NCBI RefSeq assembly: GCF_022229005.1 | Contig: NZ_JAKKFD010000062.1 | Span: 1-58,091 of the forward strand | DNA from: Micromonospora trifolii | GTDB lineage: Bacteria > Actinomycetota > Actinomycetes > Mycobacteriales > Micromonosporaceae | Length of the DNA: 58,091 nucleotides | Direction: 5' to 3' | In this document: in pieces, positions 1 through 9,200 of the stretch | Layout of the letters: each line of letters opens with the position of its first letter | Numbering within the stretch: the first letter of the stretch is position 1 | Made by a program: the position numbers and the translations under genes | Notes under the pieces: generated by a model | What the model was told of the DNA's origin: nothing | The model's input: the letters and a program-made list of their open reading frames with translations, nothing else | Databases searched by the model: none

Positions 1-80
1 GGCGGGGTGCGCGCAGGGCGGTGGGGCGCGCAGGGCGGGGTGCGCGCAGGGCGGTGGGGCGCGCAGGGCGGTGGGGCGGG
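1..80. repeat. GC-rich 33-bp tandem repeat at the window edge
   Basis: Two exact copies of a 33-bp unit (1-33 and 34-66) are followed by a partial third (67-80). Each unit is made of two related 16- and 17-bp halves built on the core GGCGG..GCGCGCAG. The array is cut by the window start, so its full copy number is unknown. It ends just before the likely GH5 promoter. There are no unique spacers, so it is not a CRISPR. Confidence 0.8.
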
Positions 81-109
81 TTGACGCAGTGACGTGGGCT
101 GATCAGAAT
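81..109 (+). promoter_or_regulatory. Candidate sigma70-type promoter for the GH5 cellulase
   Basis: TTGACG (81-86, five of six to the consensus -35) is followed by a 17-nt spacer and CAGAAT (104-109, four of six to the -10). It lies about 215 nt upstream of the preferred start codon, which would leave a long leader. This is a sequence-match prediction only. Confidence 0.4.
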
Positions 110-323
110 GAGCGACGGAGCCAGGTAGGGCCACCGGCACGAGGGCGACGAAGGCGGAACATCCGCCGTCGAGGGTCGCCGGTGAGCTTCCGCGAGTGAC
201 CACGTCCGCGTGACATGGGCCGTCGCGCACTGTCCGCGTACCCCCTTGGGGACCGTGACGTGCGGACGGCCGCCTGCCGGCGTCGTCTCTGGACGGCGGC
301 GGACCTCCGAAGTGGAGCTCGAA

Positions 324-1907
324 TTGTTCCGTCCTAAAGCTCTCGGCGGCGCGCTCACTGCGCTCGTCACCGTCGCGGCCGGCGTGTTCCTCGCCGCCGC
401 CGTCAGCACCAGCCCGGCCGTCGCCGCTGGCACCGGTACGGGTTATCTGCACACCAGTGGCAACCAGATCGTGGACAGCACCGGTGCGACGGTCCGGTTG
501 ACCGGCATCAACTGGTTCGGCATGGAGACCGACAACAAGACCTTCCACGGGCTGTGGTCGAACAATCCGTGGCGGGGACAGCTCGACACGATGGCCCGGT
601 TGGGTTACAACACGTTGCGGGTGCCGTACTCGAACGACGCGCTGAAGCCGGGCGCGACCGCCAGTGGGATCAACGACTTCGTCAACCCGGACCTGATCGG
701 GCTGTCTCCGTTGCAGATCCTGGACAAGGTGATCGACTACGCCGGCAGCAAGGGCATGCGGATCATCCTGGACCGGCACCGGCCGACGGCGGCCGGGCAG
801 TCGCCACTCTGGTACACGTCGACGGTTTCCGAGGCGACCTGGATCAACGACTGGAAGATGCTCGCCCAACGGTACGTGGGCAACCCGACGGTGATCGGCG
901 CCGACCTGCACAACGAGCCGCACGCGGAGGGCACCAACCCGGCGGCCACCGGCGCGTGCTGGGGCTGTGGCGACACCACCCGGGACTGGCGGCTCGCCGC
1001 CGAGCGGGCCGGCAACGCCATCCTCGGCGTCCAGCCCAACTGGTTGATCTTCGTGGAGGGGGTGAGCTGCCCGAGCGGCGGCCTCTCCAATGTCTGGGAC
1101 GGCGACACCAGCAACGACGAGGACTGCGGCTGGTGGGGCGGCAACCTGTCGAAGGCGGGGCAGTTCCCGGTCCGGCTGAGCGTGGCGAACCGGTTGGTCT
1201 ACTCGCCGCACGAGTACGCCACCTCGGTCTATCGGCAGACCTGGTTCGACGCCCCGGACTACCCGGCGAACATGCCGGCCATCTGGGACAAGTACTTCGG
1301 TTACCTCTACAAGCAGAACATCGCGCCGATCATGATGGGCGAGTTCGGCAGCACCCTCGTCGATCCGAAGGACAAGGTGTGGCTGGAGAGGCTGATGGCG
1401 TACACCGGGACCGGGGTGACCGGGATGTCCTTCACCTACTGGTCGTGGAACCCCAACTCGGGTGACACCGGCGGTATCGCGCTGGACGACTGGACGAACG
1501 TCAACACCGCCAAGCAGGCGATCCTCCAGCCGTACCTGATCGCGCCGTCCGGCGGCGGCACCAGCGGGCCGCCGACCGGTGGGCCGACGGATCCGCCGGC
1601 CGGCGCCTGCACGGCCACCTACCGGCAGGTCAACGCCTGGCAGGGCGGCTTCCAGGGCGAGTTGACAGTGAAGAACACCGGCTCGGGCGCGGTGAACCCG
1701 TGGTCGGTCACCTGGAGTTGGCCGTCCGGGGTGACGTTGGGCAGTGGCTGGAACGCCACAGTCACGCAGTCCGGCACGACGGTCACCGCTGCGGCTCCGA
1801 GCCACGCCCCGTCCCTGCCGGCGGGCGGTTCGGTCACCGTGGGCTTCACCGCCAACGGCACCGCGAGCGCGCCGGGCACTGTGAAGCTCAGCGGCGCCAG
1901 CTGCTGA
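324..1907 (+). CDS. Secreted GH5 cellulase (endoglucanase) with C-terminal CBM2
   Basis: Predicted extracellular endo-beta-1,4-glucanase of 527 aa. I start it at TTG 324 because GTGGAG (312-317) sits six bases upstream and this gives a compact signal peptide: a short basic n-region, a hydrophobic core, and a cleavage site after SPAVA-A. In-frame alternatives are GTG 312 and ATG 210. The GH5 domain spans roughly residues 40-400. The acid/base is E198 in LHNEPH and the nucleophile is E340 in MGEFGS. A Gly/Pro/Thr linker leads to a CBM2 cellulose-binding domain (about 430-527) bounded by two cysteines. The next gene is another CBM2 enzyme acting on plant cell walls. GH5 is broad, so mannan or xyloglucan activity cannot be excluded. 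Confidence 0.9.
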   Translation: MFRPKALGGALTALVTVAAGVFLAAAVSTSPAVAAGTGTGYLHTSGNQIVDSTGATVRLTGINWFGMETDNKTFHGLWSNNPWRGQLDTMARLGYNTLRVPYSNDALKPGATASGINDFVNPDLIGLSPLQILDKVIDYAGSKGMRIILDRHRPTAAGQSPLWYTSTVSEATWINDWKMLAQRYVGNPTVIGADLHNEPHAEGTNPAATGACWGCGDTTRDWRLAAERAGNAILGVQPNWLIFVEGVSCPSGGLSNVWDGDTSNDEDCGWWGGNLSKAGQFPVRLSVANRLVYSPHEYATSVYRQTWFDAPDYPANMPAIWDKYFGYLYKQNIAPIMMGEFGSTLVDPKDKVWLERLMAYTGTGVTGMSFTYWSWNPNSGDTGGIALDDWTNVNTAKQAILQPYLIAPSGGGTSGPPTGGPTDPPAGACTATYRQVNAWQGGFQGELTVKNTGSGAVNPWSVTWSWPSGVTLGSGWNATVTQSGTTVTAAAPSHAPSLPAGGSVTVGFTANGTASAPGTVKLSGASC

Positions 1908-1911
1908 TCCA

Positions 1912-1948
1912 CCGGGACGGCCGGTGCGCACCGCATCGGCCGTCCCGG
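1912..1948 (+). terminator. Hairpin terminator after the GH5 gene
   Basis: Perfect 12-bp arms (1912-1923 and 1937-1948) flank a 13-nt loop, starting five bases past the cellulase stop codon. No long T tract follows, which is usual in high-GC actinobacteria. Confidence 0.7.
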
Positions 1949-1979
1949 CCATTTACATCGAGACCCTTCTATGCTTTTA

Positions 1980-1997
1980 TCGGGAAAGCGCTTGCCT
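1980..1997. promoter_or_regulatory. Candidate LacI-family operator upstream of the pectate lyase
   Basis: AAGCGCTT (1986-1993) is a perfect 8-bp palindrome. It carries the central AGCGCT core found in operators of actinobacterial CebR/CelR-type LacI repressors. It sits just after TATGCT (1970-1975), a possible -10, and about 150 nt before the pectate lyase start. No matching regulator gene is in the window. Confidence 0.35.
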
Positions 1998-2143
1998 CAT
2001 CGTGGGTGGGCGCGAGCGCTGGAGCCGCTTTCCTTCACGAACCTGCACTGGCGGGCCCGAGGACCACTGGTCCCGGCCGAGATTCGCCGCCCACGGGCAT
2101 GGGCGTCGCGACACCTCCGCCCGCCTCACCGAAAGGAAGCAGC

Positions 2144-3493
2144 ATGCGCACAGGACGGCGTCGGATGACGCTGATCGCCACCACTGCCGCAGCCACCGCC
2201 GCACTGGTCACCGCCGGGCTGTTGACCTCCGTGTCCGCCCAGGCGGCCGCCGGCTGCCAGGTGGCCTACTCGGTCGCCAGCCAGTGGCCGGGCGGGTTCA
2301 CCGGCAACGTCACAGTCACCAACCTCGGCGACCCGGTCTCCGGGTGGACGCTGCGCTGGTCGTACGGGGCCGGTCAGCAGGTCAGCCAGGCGTGGGGCGC
2401 CACCGCCTCGCAGAGCGGCAACCAGGTCTCCGCGACCAACGTCGACTACAACGGCAACCTCGCGACAAACGCCAGCGCCACGTTCGGCTTCAACGCGAGT
2501 TGGAACAGCTCCAGCAACCCGGCCCCGAGCGGCTTCAGCCTGAACAACGTCGCCTGCACCGGCAGCACCATCCCGACCACCCCGCCGCCGACCACGCCGC
2601 CACCGTCGAGCACTCCCCCGCCCAGCACGCAGCCGCCGTCGACACTTGTCGGCTGGGCCACCCAGAACGGCGGCACCACAGGTGGTGGCAACGCCGCCAC
2701 CGCCACCGTCACCACCGCCTCGGCGTTGACCAGCGCGCTGAACGCGACAGGTGCCGCGGTGATCCGGGTTTCCGGAACGATCACCTGCTCGGGCATGCTG
2801 CGGGTCCGGTCCAACAAGACCATCCTCGGCAACTACGGCGCGACCATCGCCGGCTGCGGGTTCAACATCAGCGGTGACCGCAACGTGATCATCCGCAACC
2901 TGACCTTCCGCAGCTGGAACGACGACGCGATCAACGTGCAGGAGTCGGCCACCAACATCTGGATCGACCACAACAGCTTCAGCAACGGGTACGACGGGGC
3001 CGTCGACATCAAGCGCGGCTCGGACTTCGTCACCGTGTCGTGGAACCGGGTCTTCAGCCACGACAAGACAATGCTGCTCGGCCACAGCGACGACAACGCC
3101 AGCCAGGACGTCGGCCACCTGCGGGTGAGCTACCACCACAACTGGTTCGACGGCAGCAACCAGCGCAACCCCCGGGTGCGCTTCGGCAACCCGGTGCACG
3201 TGTACAACAACTACTACCGGGCCAACGGCGGCTACGGCGTCGCGTCCACCGAGAACGCCGGAGTGCTCGTCGAGGGCAACTACTTCGAGAACGTCGACGA
3301 CCCGTACCACCTCGGCGAGGGGGACTCGGGCCCCGGCAGCCTGGTCGCCCGCAACAACCACTTCGTCAACTCGCCCACCGGCCAGGCCGGCGGCAGCGTG
3401 GGCAGCATCCCGTACTCCTACCAGCTGGACACCGCGAGCAACGTCAAGTCCATCGTGACGGCGGGCGCCGGCGCCGGTCGGATCACCGTCTGA
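2144..3493 (+). CDS. Secreted pectate lyase (PL1) with N-terminal CBM2
   Basis: A 449-aa secreted polysaccharide lyase predicted to cleave polygalacturonate by Ca2+-dependent beta-elimination. ATG 2144 is supported by GAAAGGAAG (2131-2139) and by a strong signal peptide (MRTGRRR followed by a hydrophobic stretch and an AQAA cleavage site). After the signal come a CBM2 domain (about 38-140), a Pro/Thr/Ser linker, and a right-handed beta-helix PL1 domain (about 175-449). The PL1 domain shows NIWIDHNSF, the DGAVDIKRGSDFVTVSWN stretch, and RNPRVRFG, which contains the arginines conserved in this family. It follows the GH5 gene on the same strand but is separated by a terminator, so it probably has its own promoter. 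The reading frame is open further upstream, but that part is not a credible protein. Confidence 0.93.
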   Translation: MRTGRRRMTLIATTAAATAALVTAGLLTSVSAQAAAGCQVAYSVASQWPGGFTGNVTVTNLGDPVSGWTLRWSYGAGQQVSQAWGATASQSGNQVSATNVDYNGNLATNASATFGFNASWNSSSNPAPSGFSLNNVACTGSTIPTTPPPTTPPPSSTPPPSTQPPSTLVGWATQNGGTTGGGNAATATVTTASALTSALNATGAAVIRVSGTITCSGMLRVRSNKTILGNYGATIAGCGFNISGDRNVIIRNLTFRSWNDDAINVQESATNIWIDHNSFSNGYDGAVDIKRGSDFVTVSWNRVFSHDKTMLLGHSDDNASQDVGHLRVSYHHNWFDGSNQRNPRVRFGNPVHVYNNYYRANGGYGVASTENAGVLVEGNYFENVDDPYHLGEGDSGPGSLVARNNHFVNSPTGQAGGSVGSIPYSYQLDTASNVKSIVTAGAGAGRITV

Positions 3494-3505
3494 CTCAGCC
3501 TTTTC

Positions 3506-3536
3506 CGGAAGGGCCCCTCGTCCAGGGGCCCTTCCG
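3506..3536. terminator. Bidirectional terminator between pectate lyase and miaB
   Basis: A 13-bp stem (3506-3518 with 3524-3536) and 5-nt loop sit between two convergent genes. TTTT (3501-3504) precedes it on the plus strand and becomes a terminal U-run for miaB transcripts. Confidence 0.8.
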
Positions 3537-3541
3537 TGCGG

Positions 3542-5035
3542 TCAGTGGGTGGCGCAGCCAGCAGCGGGGGCAGCCGCGACCGGCGGTGCGCCGATCGTCG
3601 GCAGACCGAGCAACACCCCGGGGGTACGCGGCGAGCGACCAGCCTCGGCCGCGTCACCGGCCCGGGTCCGTCGGTGCGCCACCGGCGCTCCGTCGGCGTT
3701 CAGGTGGTGCGGGGCGGCGTAGGTGACTGTGGTGTGCACGATGTCGCCGGGCCGGATCTGACCGGCGAGGGACTCCCCGTCGGCGGTCTCGGTCGCGAAG
3801 TGCACCAGTCGACCGTCGCGGGCCCGACCGGACATCCGGCCGGTCCGCTCGTCCTTGCGGCCCTCGCCGACGGCGACCAGCACCTCGACGGTCTCCCCGA
3901 CGAGGCGCTTGTTCTCCGCCCAGGTGATGTCCTCGACGCAGGCGATCAACCGCTCGTAGCGCTCCTGCACGACCTGCTTGGGCAGCTGATCGTCCATGGT
4001 CGCGGCGGGGGTGCCGGGCCGCTTCGAGTACTGGAAGGTGAAGGCCGAGGAGAACCGGGCGTCCCGGACCACGTCCAGGGTGCGCTGGAAGTCGGCCTCG
4101 GTCTCACCGGGGAAGCCGACGATGATGTCGGTGGTGATCGCCGCGTCCGGCATCGCCGCCCGGACCTTCTCGATGATCCCCAGGTAGCGCTCGGAACGGT
4201 AGGACCGGCGCATCGCCCGGAGCACGTCGTCGGAGCCGGACTGCAACGGCATGTGCAGCGAGTGGCAGACGTTCGGCGTCTCGGCCATCGCGGCGATCAC
4301 GTCGTCGGTGAAGTCCTTCGGGTGCGGGCTGGTGAAGCGCACCCGCTCCAACCCGTCGATGTCGCCGCAGGCCCGCAGCAGCTTGCCGAACGCGTACCGG
4401 TCGCCGAACTCCACGCCGTACGAGTTGACGTTCTGCCCGAGCAGGGTCACCTCCAGCACGCCCTCGTCGACCAGGGCGCGCACCTCGGAGAGGATGTCGC
4501 CGGGGCGCCGGTCCTTCTCCTTGCCGCGCAGGGCCGGCACGATGCAGAACGTGCAGGTGTTGTTGCACCCCACCGAGATCGACACCCAGCCGGCGTACGT
4601 GGACTCGCGGCGGGTGGGCAGCGTGGACGGGAAGACGTCGAGGGACTCCAGGATCTCCACCTCGGCGGCGGCGTTGTGCCGGGCCCGCTCCAGCAGCACC
4701 GGCAGCGCGCCGATGTTGTGGGTGCCGAAGACCACGTCCACCCAGGGGGCCTTGCGGACGATGTCGCCGCGGTCCTTCTGGGCCAGGCAGCCGCCGACAG
4801 CGATCTGCATCCCGGGGTGCTTGTCCTTGACCGGGCGCAGGCGACCGAGGTTGCCGTAGAGCCGGTTGTCCGCGTTCTCCCGTACGGCGCAGGTGTTGAA
4901 GACGACGATGTCCGGGGTGTCGTCGGTCGGCACCGCGCGCACGTAGCCGGCCTGTTCGAGCAGGCCGGAGATCCGCTCGGAATCGTGCACGTTCATCTGG
5001 CAGCCGTACGTCACGACGTTGTAGGTCCTAGCCAC
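3542..5035 (-). CDS. miaB: tRNA-2-methylthio-N6-dimethylallyladenosine synthase MiaB
   Basis: Radical SAM methylthiotransferase of 497 aa that converts i6A37 to ms2i6A37 in tRNAs reading UNN codons. The N-terminal domain has the cysteines for the auxiliary cluster (YGCQMN, NTCAV, VGGCLAQ). The radical SAM triad is in CNNTCTFC. A TRAM domain sits near residues 370-435, and the Ala/Pro-rich tail is variable. I use GTG 5035 (VARTYNVVTYGCQ) because conservation starts there and AAGAGG precedes it. The frame stays open to 5404, but that extension looks non-coding. It converges on the pectate lyase and is divergent from the hydrolase. Confidence 0.95.
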   Translation of the reverse strand: MARTYNVVTYGCQMNVHDSERISGLLEQAGYVRAVPTDDTPDIVVFNTCAVRENADNRLYGNLGRLRPVKDKHPGMQIAVGGCLAQKDRGDIVRKAPWVDVVFGTHNIGALPVLLERARHNAAAEVEILESLDVFPSTLPTRRESTYAGWVSISVGCNNTCTFCIVPALRGKEKDRRPGDILSEVRALVDEGVLEVTLLGQNVNSYGVEFGDRYAFGKLLRACGDIDGLERVRFTSPHPKDFTDDVIAAMAETPNVCHSLHMPLQSGSDDVLRAMRRSYRSERYLGIIEKVRAAMPDAAITTDIIVGFPGETEADFQRTLDVVRDARFSSAFTFQYSKRPGTPAATMDDQLPKQVVQERYERLIACVEDITWAENKRLVGETVEVLVAVGEGRKDERTGRMSGRARDGRLVHFATETADGESLAGQIRPGDIVHTTVTYAAPHHLNADGAPVAHRRTRAGDAAEAGRSPRTPGVLLGLPTIGAPPVAAAPAAGCATH

Positions 5036-5255
5036 CCTCTTGGTGCCCCTTCCCCTCGGGCTACCAGGGTAGCGGCCCGTTCGGGAGGCCCGACCCACCG
5101 GCATTGACCCGCTGGCCCATGGCGGGCATCCACGACGGGCAGTACGCTGCACAACAAGAATGTGTTCTGGGCGATTTCGGGGGCTTTGCACTCGGCGCCG
5201 ACGATGCGCGGCTCCGTTCACGGGGGAGCACATGACGACCCGCGGGAGGCCAACC

Positions 5256-6164
5256 GTGACGCGACAAGATGCGACACAGCGCACCGTCACGACCCCGGAC
5301 GGGCGGCACCTCGCGGTGGAGACCTCCGGAGCGCCGGACGGGCCGGCGGTCTTCCTGCTGCACGGCACCCCGGGCAGCCGCAGCGGCCCCCGACCCCGGG
5401 GCATCGTCGTCTACCGCCTCGGCGTGCACCTCGTCTGCTACGACCGACCCGGGTACGGCGACTCCGACCGGCACGAGGGTCGGCGGGTGGCCGACGCCGC
5501 GGCCGACGTGGCGGCGATCGCCGACGACCTGGGCATCGACCGGTTCTCGGTGGTGGGCCGCTCCGGTGGCGGGCCACACGCCCTGGCCTGCGCCGCGCTG
5601 CTGCCGGACCGGGTCACCCGGGCCGCCGTGCTGGTGGGGCTCGCCCCGGCCGGCGCGCCCGACCTGGACTGGTACGCGGGCATGGCGGAATCGAACGTGG
5701 AGGACTACGGGCAGGCCGACGAGGACCTGGCCGAGCTGACGCTCAACCTGAAGGTGCGCGCGGACGAGGCCCGCCGGGACCCGATGACGCTGCTGGACTT
5801 CCTCCGCCCGCAACTTCCCGACGAGGACATCCGGGTCGTCGACGACGTAGCGATTCGCCGACTGCTGACCGACATGTACTCCGAGGCGCTGCGACACGGC
5901 CCCGAGGGTTGGATCGACGACGTGTTGGCGATCCGGCGCGGCTGGGGGTTCGACCTGGGTGCCATCCGCGCGGAGGTCCGGCTCTGGCACGGCGAGCAGG
6001 ACCGCTTCTCCCCGGTGGAGCACTCCCACTGGCTCGCCTCGCGGATTCCGCGCGCCGAGGTGCAGGTGCAGCCCGGCGCCGCGCACTTCGGGGCGGTGGA
6101 GATCCTGCCGCAGACCCTGACCTGGCTGGCCACGCCGGACCTCGCGACCAGCCCGCAGCTCTGA
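5256..6164 (+). CDS. Alpha/beta hydrolase
   Basis: An alpha/beta-hydrolase-fold enzyme of 302 aa with no signal peptide. Visible features are LLHGTPGSR (oxyanion-hole HG), the nucleophile elbow GRSGG, an acidic residue in WHGEQDRFSP and a C-terminal AAHFGA histidine, which completes a Ser-Asp-His triad. The start is uncertain. GTG 5256 has GGGAGG six bases upstream. ATG 5232 is in frame but its GGAG is only three bases away. The substrate cannot be inferred: this group includes esterases, epoxide hydrolases and C-C hydrolases. The gene is divergent from miaB and converges on the FxSxx operon. Confidence 0.85.
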   Translation: MTRQDATQRTVTTPDGRHLAVETSGAPDGPAVFLLHGTPGSRSGPRPRGIVVYRLGVHLVCYDRPGYGDSDRHEGRRVADAAADVAAIADDLGIDRFSVVGRSGGGPHALACAALLPDRVTRAAVLVGLAPAGAPDLDWYAGMAESNVEDYGQADEDLAELTLNLKVRADEARRDPMTLLDFLRPQLPDEDIRVVDDVAIRRLLTDMYSEALRHGPEGWIDDVLAIRRGWGFDLGAIRAEVRLWHGEQDRFSPVEHSHWLASRIPRAEVQVQPGAAHFGAVEILPQTLTWLATPDLATSPQL

Positions 6165-6170
6165 GCGCCC

Positions 6171-6193
6171 GGTCCGGCCGGCCGGCCCGGACC
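6171..6193. terminator. GC-rich hairpin between hydrolase and the FxSxx operon end
   Basis: GGTCCGG (6171-6177) pairs with CCGGACC (6187-6193) in the 55-nt gap between convergent genes. The stem is short and there is no T tract. Confidence 0.45.
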
Positions 6194-6219
6194 GCCGGAG
6201 CGCCCGCCGAACGACCCGC

Positions 6220-9200
6220 TCAGATGGTGTGTGGGTCGATCACCCGGACCACGAACCGCCGTTCGCGCAGGGTCTGCACTGTGGGATGTTCCAGACCGAT
6301 CACCTCGGCCAGCCGGTCCGCCACGGCGCCGACGTCCTCGGTGGCCGGGCCGTCGCCGGCCCGCCTCGCCACCAGGGCGAGGTCGCCGAGGCAGCGCAGC
6401 GTGTCGGGGTGTTCCGCACCGATCACCGCGGCCAGTCGGCCGGCGGTCTCCCGCAGCCGGTCCCGCGCCGACTCCCAGTCACCCTCCTCGGCGAGACACA
6501 CCGCCTGGTTGACCTCCGCCGCGAGCGTGTGCGGGTGGTCCGGCCCGAGCACCTTGCGCAGCTCGCCGACCGCCCGGGACGCCGACGCGAGTGCGTCCGA
6601 CCTGCGCCCGAGCGCGCGCTCCGCCGCCGAAATGTTACTCACCGTCGCCAGGGCGTGCGGGTGCTCCGGGCCCAGCCGGAGCTGCTCCTCGAACGCCACC
6701 CGCACGGCGTTCATCTCGGTCAGCGCCCGGGCCGCGTCGCCGACGGCCAACAGGTTCGCCGCGCGACTCGATCGGCACGCCACAGTGTCTGGATTGTCCG
6801 CCCCGAAGCGTTCGTCGAGTTCGCGGTAGGCCGTCTCGAACATCGGCGCGGCCTCGCTGCCCCGACCGGAGCTGCGCAGGGACACCGCCAGGTTGACCTG
6901 AGCGGCGAGACTCTGGCCGTCATCCGGCCCGAGCACCTCGCAGTACGTGTCGTACACGGTGCGCAGCAGGGTGGCCGACCTCTCGTACTCGCCAGCTTCC
7001 CGCAGGTCGCTGCCGAGCCGCACGGCGGAGACGAGGGTGTAGGGATGCGTGGGGCCGAGCACCAGCCGCCGCCGCTGGTGCACCTCGTCGTCCCAGCGGC
7101 GGGCCGACCGGTAGTCGCCGACCAGCCGGTACGACACGGCGAGGTTGTTGGCCGCGCTCAACGTCCGGGGGTGGTCCTCGCCGAACACCTGGAGCCAGGA
7201 GGCGTAGGTGGACCGGTCCCGTTCCAGGGCCTCGGCGTAGCGGCCGAGCGCCCGCAGGTCACCGCCGAGGCTGCCGGCGGTCATCAGACTGTGCGGGTGC
7301 AGCGGGCCCAGCAGCCGGCGTTGCTCGGCCAGCACCGCCTCGTCCAGGTCCCGCGCCTCGTTGAACCGGCCCAGGCTGCGCAGGATGTTCGCCCGGTTGA
7401 ACCGCAGGTGCAGCAGCTGGCGGCCCAGCGCCGATGCCTCGACCTCGTCGTGAGTGTCGCCGAGCCGGGCGCTCCAGGTGTCGTCCACCTCCTGGCTGAA
7501 CGTGTCGGCCTGGTCCAGACCGCCGCGCTGCCACAGATAACGGACCCGGTCGATCAGCAGCTGACACACCGGCTCGTCCGGGCAGGTCAGCGCCTCGGAG
7601 ACCTCCAGGTGCGGCCAGAGCATGCGAAGCCGGGCCCAGGTGGTCGGGTCGTCCACGTCGCCACGGGGCCGAGACGCGGCCAGCACCAGGTGCACCTGGT
7701 GTCGGGCGGCGACGATCTCGTCGTCGGTCATCCGGTCGCGGACCACCGCCTGCAACAGCCGGTGCACCTGGACCCGACCGCCCTGGACGTCGAGCTTGAG
7801 CAGTGCCAGGCGGTTGATCTGCTGAACCAGGGCGCCGCGCACGAGCCGCTCCGACACCGACGGGTCGAACGGCACGAGGGCCGCCGCCATCTCGTCGCTG
7901 TAGATGAGTTCGAGGGCGATCTCCGGGGCCAGCACCGAGCAGAGCTGCAACAGCCGGTACGCGGCGGGCGCCTGCTCCAGCAGCCGGTTCAGCGACAGGT
8001 CCCAGGTCGCCTCCACGGAGAGGGCGCTGGGGCCGTGCCGCTCGATCTGCCGCAGGTAGTCGGCGACCGACGTGCCGGTGTCGGCGAGCCAGGCACCCGC
8101 AGCGGCCACAGCGATCGGCAGGTCGCCGAGCGCCTCGGCCACCCGGTCGGCCTCCTCGGCGCTGATCGTGGGCACCCGCTGGGCGAGGTGCGCCACGCTC
8201 TCGGTGCGGTCGAAGACGTCCACCTGGATCGGGTTCGCCCGGTCACCCCAAGCGCGGTTGCGGGAGGTCAGCAGGACGTGCCCGGGGCCCTGCGGCAGGA
8301 ACGGCTCGATCTGGTCGAGCTCTTCGGCGTTGTCCAGGACGACGAGCCACCGCTCGTACGGCTCACCACGACCGAGCACCTGGAGCACCGACCGGACCGT
8401 GTCGGGCAGGGTCGGCCCGACGAGGATGCCCAGGCGACTGGCGAGGTCGGCGAGGGCGGTGTCGACGAACTGCGGCGGGTCCGCAACGATCCACCAGACC
8501 ACGTCGTACGCGGCCTTGAACCGGTGCACATACTCCAGAGCCACCTGCGTCTTACCGACGCCGCCCATGCCCTGCAGGGCGACCGGCAGCACCACAGCGC
8601 TGCCCCCGCTCTGCAACTGTGCGCGCAGCCGCGCCAGGTCGTCCTCCCGGCCGGTGAACCGGGCGTTCCGGTTGGGGGCGTTGAAGATCAACGGCTCGGT
8701 GCCGGGATAACGGGTGGCCCCGCCCGCCGGCCCGTCCGCCGACGACGGCACCGGCCGGCCGACCAGCCGCAACACCCGCTCCACGGCGGTCGCGGCGCTC
8801 ACGTTCACCAGGTTGGTGGAACTCTGCGACGGGAACTCGGCCAGCGGGCGCAGGTCGGCGACATACACGGCCAGGGCCGTGGAACCGGTGCTCGTGTCCC
8901 GGTCGGGCAGACCACCGGACGGCGTCGCGACGTAGGCCGGCGAGACCACTGTCAGCGTGCGTGGAGCCGGCGTACCGGCCGACCCGACGGCGGACGTGGG
9001 CTCCACCACCCGCAGCCCGGCCGAGCTGAGCACCCGCTCCAGCCACTCGGCCCAGATGGCATCCTCCGGCGCGTACCGGAGCACGATCTGGTCGTCGATC
9101 GCCTCGGTGCGTCGGCGGAACCGGGCCTTGCCCCGCTCCCGCACCGACTCGTCCATCAGCGGCAACGCCGTCACCGCGCCGTCGGTGAGGATCCCGGTCA

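Noticed and set aside
1..80. Possible CRISPR array
   Set aside because: Tandem units are contiguous with no unique spacers, and no cas genes are present.
3536..5107. A 523-codon plus-strand frame over miaB
   Set aside because: Antisense of a clearly conserved gene with all MiaB motifs.
5160..5255. N-terminal extension of the alpha/beta hydrolase
   Set aside because: Arg/Cys-rich translation with no conservation pattern; a well-placed GGGAGG supports a later start.
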